A stretch of 64,000 bases of DNA, from the NCBI RefSeq assembly GCF_028583425.1, contig NC_072791.1, positions 13,597,868-13,661,867 on the forward strand. The letters are read 5' to 3'. The stretch is from Eublepharis macularius (lineage: Eukaryota > Chordata > Lepidosauria > Squamata > Eublepharidae). Below are positions 40,550 through 52,500 of this stretch, one piece after another. Each line of letters starts with the position of its first letter. The first letter of the stretch is position 1. Below the pieces are notes generated by a model that saw only the letters and a program-made list of their open reading frames with translations, searched no databases and was not told the DNA's origin. The translations under genes and the position numbers were made by a program.

Positions 40550-43500
40550 GTAAGATCAAGGTAGTAGGTGGGGCACGAGATATGATCAAGGATATCCTTG
40601 GAATCCACACATGCAACTTTTTTAGAAACCCCCTCCCCCCTCTCCACCACCACCCAGCATTTTACCTGCTCCTTTTCTCAACTTTCCCCACTTCTGTTTC
40701 AGGTGCAGGAAAACATCGAGTGTTGCCCCGGAGCAGCTTTTCTGGGTAAGATCAAAAGGGCTGCCGTACCCATTCGTTGGCCTCTTTGAGTGTAGGAGGG
40801 GCTGCTTTTATTTTCCTGACCTCAGTCTAGTGTGAGAAAGATGGTCACTCAAGCTTCTCAGTTGAGAAATACCCATTTGGGGAACTGAAAACCTAGAATT
40901 GATTTAAAACCAGTGCCAATTAATTGGAAGAACAGCGTAGAGGAGAAAGGTACCTCAGAATGCAAAAAAATGAGGATTCATGTAAATTAATGTTAAAAAT
41001 TGGGAAGATAGCGTGTGGGGCTGATAAGAAGAGGAAGAAAACTGTAAGCCTTGAGGAGGTCTTATGCTGTAGTTGTTCTGAGGGACTTCAACACCCATTC
41101 AGAGACTACCTTGTTTGGGAGCAGTTCAGGATTTCTGGCCTCCATGACAACCATGGGCCTGTCTCAGGTAACCACAGGCCCCACACCCTGCACAGGATAC
41201 GCTCTTGACGTGGTGTTTTTTACTCTGGGCAGAAGGTGATGTGAAGGTGTATGTGTGTGTGTGTGGGGGGGGGACTGAAGATAGTCACCTTGTCATGGAC
41301 AGCTCACCATTTGCTAGGGTTGCCAGCTCCAAGTTGGGAAATTCCTGGAGATCTGGAGGGTGGAGAAACCTGGAGAAAGTGGGGTTTGGGGAGGGAAAGC
41401 ACCTTGGCATGGCATAATTCCATAGAGTCCACCCCCAAAAGTAGCCATTTTCTCCAGGTGAACTGATCTCTGTGGCCTGGAGACCAGTTGCAATTCCAGG
41501 AGATCTCCAGCCACTACCTGGAGGCTGGCAACTCTACCACTTGCTGGGATTTAGCCTTACAGGACGGAACAGGGGTGGGGGATCATTTAAAGTGATCTGA
41601 TGGATCTGACCAGTTTTCAGATGGCACAGAGAATTTCCTGCTGATACGGTTGGAGCTTCTATCAATATCCTGGTTGACTCAGGAATTAGGAATTGACCAG
41701 GGGAATTGAGCTGTCTGCTCCTAGGCGCCCTCAGGTAGCCATTTGGGATTGCTGAGGGGGCTCAGGAGATGAAAGGATGAGAGAGACGGCAAAAGCTCCC
41801 TTTAAAGCCTACTCCGTGGCAGTGATGGCCGCAGAGATCCCTTCTAAGCCACCTTTGCGTCTGCACAGTGTAGGCTAGCGGAGCTGAGCTGGGTGGACAG
41901 AGGCCTTTTGGGATCTGGACTGCAGGAGGAAGTCGAGGCTTCAGTGACCTGCTGTGACCTTTTTGCTCAGCACTTTGCAGAGAAAATCACATCAAGTTTC
42001 GACTTGGACTCTGTGTTAGCAGTGACAGGGTCAGAGGGTGCCAGGTGGAGACTCATCTCATTGGCTGGGATGCTTTTTAGTGTATTTAATCGGAGGAAGG
42101 GGGCAGGATCCTTGGGGTTTGAGGCCTCTCACCTGCCTGTCTGACCTTGCCTCCCTTGCTAATGAAATCTGCCAGGGCGGGCCTGGTTGTGGGAGGGGGT
42201 GGTTGCCACAGCATCAAAACAGACTGTGTTGCGCCCACGTCTAAAGAAAGCCTACACAGGGCCCATCGACCAGTCCGTTCTTGAGTGAGATGATTCCATT
42301 CTTGTTCCATTCTTGAGTAAGGTGACTGAGCAGGTGGCAACTGGAAACATTCAAGCTTTCCTGGATGAGGCAAATAGGTCAGGTCCTTTCCAGTCTGGTT
42401 TGAGGCTTGGTTATGGGACTGAAACAGCCTTGGTCGCTCTGGTGGATGACCTGCGCTGGAAGATGGACGGAAGAAGTGCCACTCAGCAAATTGGGCAGTG
42501 TGGTACTTCACCAACAGCCATAGCAGTACTTTACCAGTAGTGCTTCACCCAAAGTCTGCCTTTTCCCATACGTACCTGTCTTATCCATACCATTCTTGGG
42601 AATGGTAGCTGTGATTCTGTCAGTGAGTACAGAGCTTCTTCTGTCCTGCATTTCTGAGTTCTTCCGTATTTGTGCAGTGAATTCTGTACCATTGGAGAAA
42701 AAGGCCTGCATTTGTCTATGATATCTCTACCAAGACTGGATTTTGCAAATGTTTGGAATCAAAACATCATCCCAAATAAGGATGCAAAGGTAGTTGTGTG
42801 ACCATGAGCCAAGAGAATCTTTTTTCCCTATGCAAGGAGCTGAAATGCTAAATATCTAAAAAGATTTGAATGTCTTCCAATTATCTTTTCATCCTTCCAG
42901 ACGAGGCCTTGAAACCAACAATAAATTCTTCGCCAATTCTTTGCAGCAGAAATAAAGCAACTTCCACGTGGCCAGAATGGGTAAGTGTGGAACTGCAAAG
43001 CGTGACCACGAGTGCCTCCTACCACCCTCCTCTCTTGAGCCCAGAGAAAACCCATCACTCTCTTTGCCTTGGTCGCTATCTGTGCCGTTCACTAGAAGGA
43101 AAATGGAAAGCTCTGATGAAGTTTGGATGCTGTAGGAAACTCTAGTTGTAATCATTTTTGGCTTTTCCTCATAAGGGGAAGTTTTGTTCCATTCTCTGAG
43201 AGGATAGAGAGGTTTCTTTCTTTCTCTTTTCAGGTTCTGATGACCTTCGAGGATGTGTCTGTTCATTTCAGTGACGAGGAGTGGTCTCTACTGGATGTGG
43301 AAAAAAGAAGACTTCACAAGGAAGTCATGGAGGACAATTTTCAGAATGTGGCCTTCCTGGGTAAGGGTCCCCTTTCCCTTAATTCACAAAAGCTGAAGGC
43401 AGAAATTGCTCCTTCGTAGGTCTCTCGTAGGGCTCTTCTAATGGAGACTCTTGGTTGTGGAGTGGGGGAGGGGGTTGCACATGCCCACAAAGGAAGGACT

Positions 43501-46500
43501 TCTGCATATCTAGTGGATTTCCCAAGTATTAACTGGTAAGCTAAATTATGGGTTTGTAAACTTAGAGGAACACTTCATGGGATATCAACAATGCCTCCTC
43601 ATGGGCCTTTCAGAGCAGCGAAGGAAGTCAGCATTTAAAATAACAAACATAATATTATTAGGATTTATATAGGGCCCTTCACTTCGTTTTTACAAAAGTA
43701 CAAAAAGACATTTCCTTGCTCCAAGGATCTTACGGTCTCCCATCGGACAAGAGGAGGATAACGGTGGGGTGGCGGCGCAGGGATGAATTAGGGTCATTCT
43801 ATTCATTCTACTGACACTAGTGTAGAGTTCGGTATGGTCAAGCCATGCTAGAAATCTTTAGTAAGAATTCCGCATCTGGGGGGTTGATCAACACCATTTC
43901 CGCACCCTACAAGGAGTCCAGGGGCTGTTAAAAGAAAGAGGAGTCCTTACTGGACGTTCTTCAGGGCCGCCTTAGATGGTGTCAGTCTGGAATGCTGGAT
44001 TCTGCATGCCTTTGGAGGGGGCTGAGATCCTGGGCCATGGTGGCTGTGTCTGGGCTAGGGATTCCCTTCCCTGTGCTGGAGTGCCCTGCTCCCTCCTCTG
44101 CTCTGGAACACGTGCGGTATCCAGAGACGGAGACTTCCGGATCCAAGCACTACCTCCTCGCCTCTCATGCAGTCACTTTTCTGTTTCTTTTCCCAAAAGG
44201 AGGACTTCTGGAGCCAGAAGAAAGCGAGAGATCAGCAGGTATGAACCTCCTTGTGTAGTGTGGCCTTTTTTCCTGGTGTATCCAGACAGGACTTCTTGGG
44301 CTAACCTTCAGTGGCTGGAGAACAGAGAGATTTTTGAAGAGCAAACAGCCAAGAATAGTTAGGAAAGCTTTCTCAAACAGTTAGAACAGAGAACAAAACG
44401 TAGGCTTATTGGTGCCTGATCTTGGAGGAAACTTGTACACACCATCCAGTTGTTTTCAGCATTTATTTAAATGACTCTCCAAGTAACACAACATGAATTA
44501 TCAATACCAAATTTTTAACTAGGGTAAGAACGGGATGAAGTAGCCACAGTGTAGCCTCAAAAATATTTGCAAAAGATTCCTCAGGAGACCGCAGAACACC
44601 TAAGAATGGGAAACCCCTTAGTTAAATTCCTGGCTGAAAAGAAATGGTCTTGACCCAGTGCTAAAAGGTAGCAAGGTAGGCTCCAGGCAAGCTTCTAGAA
44701 GGGAGGAGCCACTGCTGAAAAGGCCCCGTGACTGGTGACTTCCAGTCGCTCTGCTTAGGGGCTCTGAGAGCAGGGCTCGGGTGTCAGCCCTTAATGGGGA
44801 GGGCACAGCCTGGCCAGAGGCAGGCCCCTAAATACTCCGGCCCCATTTAGGACCTTAAAGGTATAACCAGAATCACTCTGGGCTGCTCCCATTGGTCCCC
44901 CGAGACCAGAAGTGTTTCTTCTGATTGGCTGTACTCCTTTGGAGAGAGGGGATCGGATCTTGGGTGTGATGAGGCCAGGGCAGGTGATCTGATGGGGGGA
45001 GGGCAGCAAGCCCATCCCCATATTTCTTGTTTTCAAGCAATTCTTACTTTTTAAGAAGGGCAGGATACGAGGTATCGTGAGGTTTTCCCAGTTTGTGCTC
45101 ACCTCTATTCCATTTACTTGCGCAGTGACCCTGTGAAGTAAGAAAAACTGGAGAAGAGTGATTGATCCAAGACCAGTGTGCTGAAGATGTAGGGAGCTTA
45201 GCTTTGGTCCCCATAGTTCACATCTAAAGCTCTTTTCCAGAATGCCCTTCCATTCCATATTGAAATACAGGAAGCTCTTTTCCAGAATGCCCTTCCATTC
45301 CATATTGAAATACAGGAAGCTCTTTTCCAGAATGCCCTTCCATTCCATATTGAAATACAGGAAGCTCTTTTCCAGAATGCCCTTCCATTCCATATTGAAA
45401 TACAGGAAGCTCTTTTCCAGAATGCCCTTCTATTCCATATTGAAATACAGGAAGCTCTTTTCCAGAATGCCCTTCTATTCCATATTGAAATACAGGAAGC
45501 TCTTTTCCAGAATGCCCTTCCATTCCATATTGAAATACAGGAAGCTCTTTTCCAGAATGCCCTTCTATTCCATATTGAAATACAGGAAGCTCTTTTCCAG
45601 AATGCCCTTCCATTCCATATTGAAATACAGGAAGCTCTTTTCCAGAATGCCCTTCTATTCCATATTGAAATACAGGAAGCTCTTTTCCAGAATGCCCTTC
45701 CATTCCATATTGAAATACAGGAAGAGATCTGCCAGAGGTCCATCTAGCCCTGCCTCCCGTTTCCCAGAGTGGCCAGCTGGAGTCCCCAGAACATTCTCAA
45801 GCAGAGGGGCAGAGGCAAAGCCTCCCTCTCAGATTGTCTGGCTGGCAACCAGACTTCAGAGAGATGTTGCCTGAAAAGACAGAAGTTCGTCCGAGTCCCC
45901 TTGGGAGTGGTGGGCCCACTGCAGGGAGAGGAAAGTAGAATCTTAACAGGTGACAGAGAGGGCAGAACTGCTCAGTTTCTACTTTACCTCAGTCTTCTCT
46001 TCCCAGGGAAAGGGTGCTCAACCTGGCAAAAAGAGAATACATGATGAAAGAAGGGAGTAGCCTAGGGTAGGTGACGGGGTGGTACATAACCACCTAGCTT
46101 CCTTAACTGAAAATGTATCCCTAGGGCCAGATTGCATCCTAGGGTCCTAATGGAACTTGGTGGTGTGATTTTGGAGACTCTGTCTATAATCGACAATCTG
46201 TAAGAATCTCTGAGAATTCTTGGAGAGCAGGTGAGGTGCCAGAAGATCGAAGATGGGCACATGTTGTCCCCATCGTCCAGAAGGGGGAAAAGGAGGATCC
46301 AGGTAACTATTGATCTTTCAGCTTCACATCCGTATCTGGAAATGTGTTCGAACAAATCCTGAAAGAATCACTCCTGGAGCATTTCAAAAAGAAGGCTGTG
46401 ATTATCAAGAGCAAGCCTGGGTTCCTCAAGAGCAAGTCATGCTAGACTAACCTTATCTCGTTTTTAGATTGAGTCACTATTTTGGCAGATGAGGGGAATT

Positions 46501-49500
46501 CTGCGGACATAGTTTTTCTTGATTTCAGTAAGGCTTTCTTGTCAGCATTTGTTGACAAATGTGATTTGGATGCTGCTGCTAAGTGGATTTGTGATTAGGT
46601 AACAGGTCGTAGCTAAAGAGTGCTTGTAAATGGTTCTTCATCTTCTTGGAGAGGAATGACAAGCGGCATAGCCTCAGGGATATGTCCTGGGCCCTCTCTT
46701 GTTCAAAGTCTTTATAAATGACTTGGATGAAGGAATAGAGGGGATACTTGCTAAAGTTCCAAATGATACTAAATTAGGAGGAGTAACAAATACTGTAGAA
46801 GATGGAATCAAGATTCAGAATGATCTTGACCATCTGGATAACTGGGATAAAACTAACAAAATGTCTTTCATCACCGACAAATATAAAGTTTGTCTTCTCG
46901 GTAGAAAACAATGCATAATTACAGGATGGGTGAGACTTGTCTTGGCAGTAATACATGCGAAGAAGATCTAGGGGTCTTAGAAGAGCATACACTGACCATG
47001 ATTCAGCAGTGTGATGTGGTAGGTAAAACGACAAATGCGATCTGGGGCTGGATCAACAGAAATATAATGTCCAGATCACGGGAAGTGATAATATAATTTA
47101 GCTCCACTTAGACCTCACTTGGAGAAATGTGCTCAGTTTTGGGCACTACAGTTTTAAGAACGATTTTGAGAAGCTGGAATATGTCCAAAGTAGGGCAACA
47201 AATATGGTGAACGGTCTGGAGACGAAATCCTATGTGGAGGGTTTGAAGGAGTGGGTATGTTTAGTCTGGAGAGGAGGCTACTGAGAGGTAATATGACAGC
47301 TGTCACATCGAGGGTGGAACGCAGTTATTTTCTGTTGCTGTAGATGGTGAGACCAGAAACAACGGGTTAAATTAAAGCAAAAGAGTTGTTGGCTAAATAT
47401 TAGGAAGAACTTTGTGACAGAGCAGGTCCTCAATGGAGCAGGTTTCCTTGGGAGGTGGTGGGCTTTCCTTGTTGGGAAGTTTGTGAATAGAGGCTAGATG
47501 GCCGTCTGTCAGCAATGCTGAGTCTATGATTCAGTATGAATTCAGGCAGATGGTGAGAGGGAGGGCAGGAAGTGATGAGCCTGTGCTCTGTTCCTGTGGC
47601 CCTTTCATAAGTTGAAAAAGACAAGAAGAAAGGTCGGGGGGAACACCAAAAAAAGAATTATGAAAGGGCCACAAGAACAGAGCACAGGAACAGAGCATAT
47701 ATATATATACACACACACACAAATTCATGTATTTATTACAAAATGGTTTTTAAAAAATAATGCAGGGCCAAATACAGCCTCAACACAGGTTAAAACCATA
47801 CAGAAATCTCAAACAAAGAATGTCTGTGCCCCTGACCAAACGCATTTCGGTCTTACGGCCTTCTTCAGTAGCAAAACATAGTTGTTACACATTAACTCCA
47901 GACAATGCTAAAAGTATAGTCAGTCAATGTAGGACCAAATTGGAATTTTGCTACAAAAATAGGAGGAAAAGTTTAAATTTGATACAATATTTATAATTTT
48001 TTAATTATGACATAAAATATTTTTCTTATAAAAATACATTCAATATTACTTCTCATTAATGTACAAAATGCAAGGTGGGAGGTGTTTTTCATATCAGAAT
48101 TTATTCAAAATTACTTACATCTAATTAAAGGAAAAACTCAAGGCAGAAAAGTACTTAAGAAGTGTCGATTGAAATCCCCTTCTGTCCTCTTCAGGTGCGC
48201 ATATCTTGAGTGGTAATTCAATTGTGTATCTGGAAAAAGATTCAAGAAATGCCCTAATAACAAGATGAGTACATGGTGATTAAAGAGAGAAAATGTAAAA
48301 TGTTTCAGAGAGACCTCAAAGATTATGAGGAAAAGAGAGTTTATGAATGGTCCAAGGATGCAAAAGTAGGTCTAAAGAGAAAATCTCTCTCTTTTAATAC
48401 CATTTCTAACACTTCTAAGGTCCATTTGTTCCATGCCTAGTACTTGTAATACTATCAATTTCATAGACAAAAGAAGCAAAAACATATGACAACAGAGCCG
48501 AAAGTATATCTTAGGAGAAAAACGTTGAAAACTCACAAGCAGGCAGCTTCACAATAGGCACCTCTCAGTGTTGGAAATATCTGTTCTTTAAAAATGATTC
48601 TCCTTTATTCCTACTCCACATCATGATGCTTTTAAATTAAGGATAGAAGTACAACAATTGTTTAGAAAACTTAAGGCTATCCGATTATTTTAAGAACAAA
48701 GAAGAGCCAATATTAGGGCAGGATTCTAAATTCAAACCGAAATCTCGTTTTAATGCCCCCTCATAGAATCCTAGAATCTTAGCCATTCAGGAATTAGCTT
48801 TGGAGGATTTAAACAGAATGGCATCAAACAGAAATATCGGAAATCTCAGTTTGGCATAACTTTCATGCAGCTGAGAAACAAACGTTAAAAAGATTAACAG
48901 CCTGTGAAGATCTTGTCTTGAAACCTGCAGGCAAAAGAGGAGCTGTTGTGGTGTGGGATAGGCAAGATGACGTTAAGGAGGCCTACAGGCAATTAAATAA
49001 CAGCTCGCAGTAGAGTGAGCTTACTGAGGAACCCTTCTTTAAAATTAAGAGAGAAATTACTTGTATCTTAGATGAAGCCTTACTGGCAGAACTTCTGTCT
49101 AGGTCTACTTATGATTTTCTCCAACAAACTGAAAATAAACTTCCGCAGTTCTACCTCTTGCCAAAAATTCACAATGTTGTGATCCCAGTTCCTGGAAAAC
49201 CTATTGTCTCAGGATAGGGTTCTGTTCTTGAAAATTGCACTGTGCATTTTGATTAATTTTTGAAACCTTTCATTCTTAAAATTAATATCGATCTAAGGGA
49301 TAGAATGGATTCTATATAGAATGGATTCTAAGGGATAGAATGGATTCTAATCTTAAAAAGATTACCTTTACCTTTTTAAGGGATAGAATGGAATTTCTAA
49401 GGCCACATTAATTACATTCAACTTGAAATGAAGGATATGATTTTGTTACCTTAGATGGGGTCTCTTTATACACAAATATATCACAGGACAAAGCCTTAGA

Positions 49501-52500
49501 AGTATCGCAGGAAACACTGGACAGGAGACAAAATGCTTCTAAACCTTCACCTAATTCTTTATGTCAAATAACTGGATTTCCAATTTCAAGGGGAAAATTT
49601 TTTTGGCAAATCTCAGGGACTGCTGTGGGGTACATATTGCCCCAGAACTTGCTAATGTATTCATGAATATATTAGAAAACAAATTTATTCTGTTTGCAAG
49701 CAATATGTGTAGAAGCAACATCATTTTATATAAGCAGTATTTAGATGATATTTTTATGATTTGGAAAGGTTCAGCACATCTGCTGTCACAATTCAGGCAA
49801 TTCATTAACACCATACATTATACAATTAATTTTGAAATAACATTTGACAAGAAAAAAATTAAGCTTTTAAATGTGGAGATTAGAAAGGTGGGAAATACGA
49901 TTGAGGTGGATATATATAGAAAGCACACTGATGCAGATTTCTTCCTTGCCGGGGACAGCTTCCATCCCTCCCATCTAAAAGGAAATCTACCCTGTTCACA
50001 AATGTTTAGAATAGGAAGATACTGCAATCATTTCACAGACTTTGTTGCAAGGGCTGATGAGACAGTTTGTAGATCGGGGTTATTCTTCTAAAGTGGGTGA
50101 TCAGGGTTTTGATAAAGTAAAAAATACTCCTAGATCATCACTATTGGCTCCTAGAATTAGACGGCAGTACAGACATTAACTTTTGATGGTAGATACACAC
50201 AGGTTAAAAACATCATTAATAAACATTGGCACCTTCTGTCAAATATTCAGAGATGCCGTTCTACCCGTCTTTTCACTTACAGGTGCTCTAAAAATTGGAA
50301 GGACATGTTGGTTAGAAGTAGATTGAAATCTTCCTTCAGAGATAAGATTGGAATTGACTGCAAAGCTAAACCAGTTGAGAATTTTCCTTGCAGAAGCTGT
50401 TCAGTTTGTTCTTGTCTTTGTAGTACCTTTCTCTATAATTCATCCAAATGAAGCAGATATTCTATAAAATCATTTGTTTAATTCTAATGAGTTATGTATG
50501 TAATCCAATGCCCTTGTGATCTAATGTACGTAGGCTTTACCACCAGAGCTGTAAAGAAAAGAGTTTGTGAACACAGAAGCTGCATTAGATTACAAAGAAG
50601 AAAGAAACCCCTTTGGTCCAGCATTTCAAGACCTTGGGACATACAGATAACCAGCTGCATTTCTGGGTGCTGGAGAAGATTCAGGCTCCTAGCTTACATC
50701 TTTTGCAATGTCTGAGGGAGTGAGAGACCTATTGGATTTACACTCTGAACACTCTATATCCATATGGCCTGAATGAGGAAGTGAATTGGTTGTGCGTCTG
50801 ATACTAAGTTGCCCTTTTAGTATGTATTTATTGTGTTAGGTATTGTCGATATTCATTTATACACTGTAATTTTTTTCCTTTCCCCCTATTTCTTCTGCCA
50901 TTGTGCACTGGGACATTCCCAATGTATATTTGCCCCCTTACTCTGATTGCATCACCCCCTTGCCTGATATATAAGGACTGCGACACTTTCCCCTTTCAAC
51001 TTACATTACCACGTGCCTCCACTTAAAATTTGAATTTTTTTAATGATACTTTTTTATTAATTTGATGGTATTATTATATATAATTTAATACTTGTGGTTT
51101 GGGGTTCTTTTTTATACATTTCTTATATAGAAAATTTTGTTCTTAGTGTCAGTCTATGAAATTCAAGTTACTCTGATTTCATCTCCCACCCCTTGATGCA
51201 AGAAGTACAGGTGTCCATAGTAAATCCAAAGGCAAGGAAGCTTCTGGCTGAACACAAAGCTTTGTTGAGAATGACATGTTAGTTACAAGTTGCAGTGTAT
51301 CAAATCCTTTCCATCCCATATGCCTAGTAAAAGCAGAGGCTTGGGAATGAGACATGAACTCCTCCAAGGTCTGTGGCTAGCGGAGCTAGATAAGGCCTTC
51401 CTGGGAACACAGCTGTCTCTGTGAACCTGCATACAAACAACACTGGAAAAATACAGTAGTGAGTTGCATCAGAAAACAATATGGCAGTACTTTGGGTATC
51501 AGGCCTGACACTTAGGATGTTGGTTGAATATTTTTTCAGGTACACAATTGAATTACCACTCAAGATATGTGCACTTCATGAGGGCAGAAGGGGATTTCAG
51601 TTGAGGCGCCTTAAGTTGATTTCAGCCTTGAGTTTTGCACATTAATTAGGCATAAGTAATTTTGCTTAATTTCTTTTAAGAAAAATATCTTTTTATGCCA
51701 TAATTAAAAAATGTAAATATTCTGTCAAATTGAAACAATTTTTTTTCATTTTTCCTCATTTTTTGTAGCATAATTCCAATTTCATCCTACATTGACTAAA
51801 CATATTATAGCATTATGTGGAGTTAATGTGTAAGAACTATACTTGAACACTAAAGAAGACCATAAGGCCGAAATACGTTTGGTCAGGGGTGCATAAAGTC
51901 TTTGTTTGAGATTTCAGTATGATTTTAATGTGTACTGAGACTTTATTTGGCCCTGTATTAGTTTTATTATGTGTGTGTGTGTGTGTGTGTATATATTTAT
52001 ATATTATGTTATGTATGTTATATATTTAGCTGTTTAAATACTAAGCTATTCAATTTGGACTCATTTAAGCTTTGAGGTTTGTAAGCCTTTTCTTATGTTC
52101 CCAGAGTAATTCTGAAAGCAACTTTGTGGTCAGGAAAGAATTTCCCTCCAGGCCACATTTGCCTCGAACCTAGAGGGTTTTTTTGCCTTGCTCTGGACAT
52201 GGAGCAGGAATCACTGAGGGAGTAGCACAGGATTAGCTCTGAAATTTCCTCAGGCTTTGTTCCTTTATTTGTTATTTGCCATTGGACATCATGGGCCCAA
52301 ATGATTACATGTGGGATTGTGCAATATGCACTGCTGAGAGTGGGTTGTAAAATTGCTTCTGCTCTTTTTTTACTACCAGTCTTAATTATTTTAATTTCTA
52401 TTTATTTTTAAACTGCTGTAATCCGCTCTGAGCCTGATTGTGGAAGAGCAGACTACAAACTGAATTAATCAATCAATAGGTTGGACTCGATGGCCCTTCC

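Larger units (their letters stand above)
47758..51960 (+). mobile_element. Penelope-like retroelement with long inverted terminal repeats
   Basis: The 4.2-kb element carries, on the + strand, a Penelope-type reverse transcriptase (about 48900-50090) and a GIY-YIG endonuclease (about 50490-50715) between inverted repeats of about 0.43-0.48 kb. Penelope-like elements are known for pseudo-LTRs in direct or inverted arrangement. The coding region is broken in several places. The element lies in the last intron of gene B and is absent from unit A. Divergence between the two repeat arms suggests it is old, unless the arms were already different at insertion. Confidence 0.85.

Noticed and set aside
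45198-45743. Long open frames on both strands across the 45-bp array
   Set aside because: The unit length is a multiple of three and happens to lack stops, so frames stay open by repetition; there is no homology or start context.
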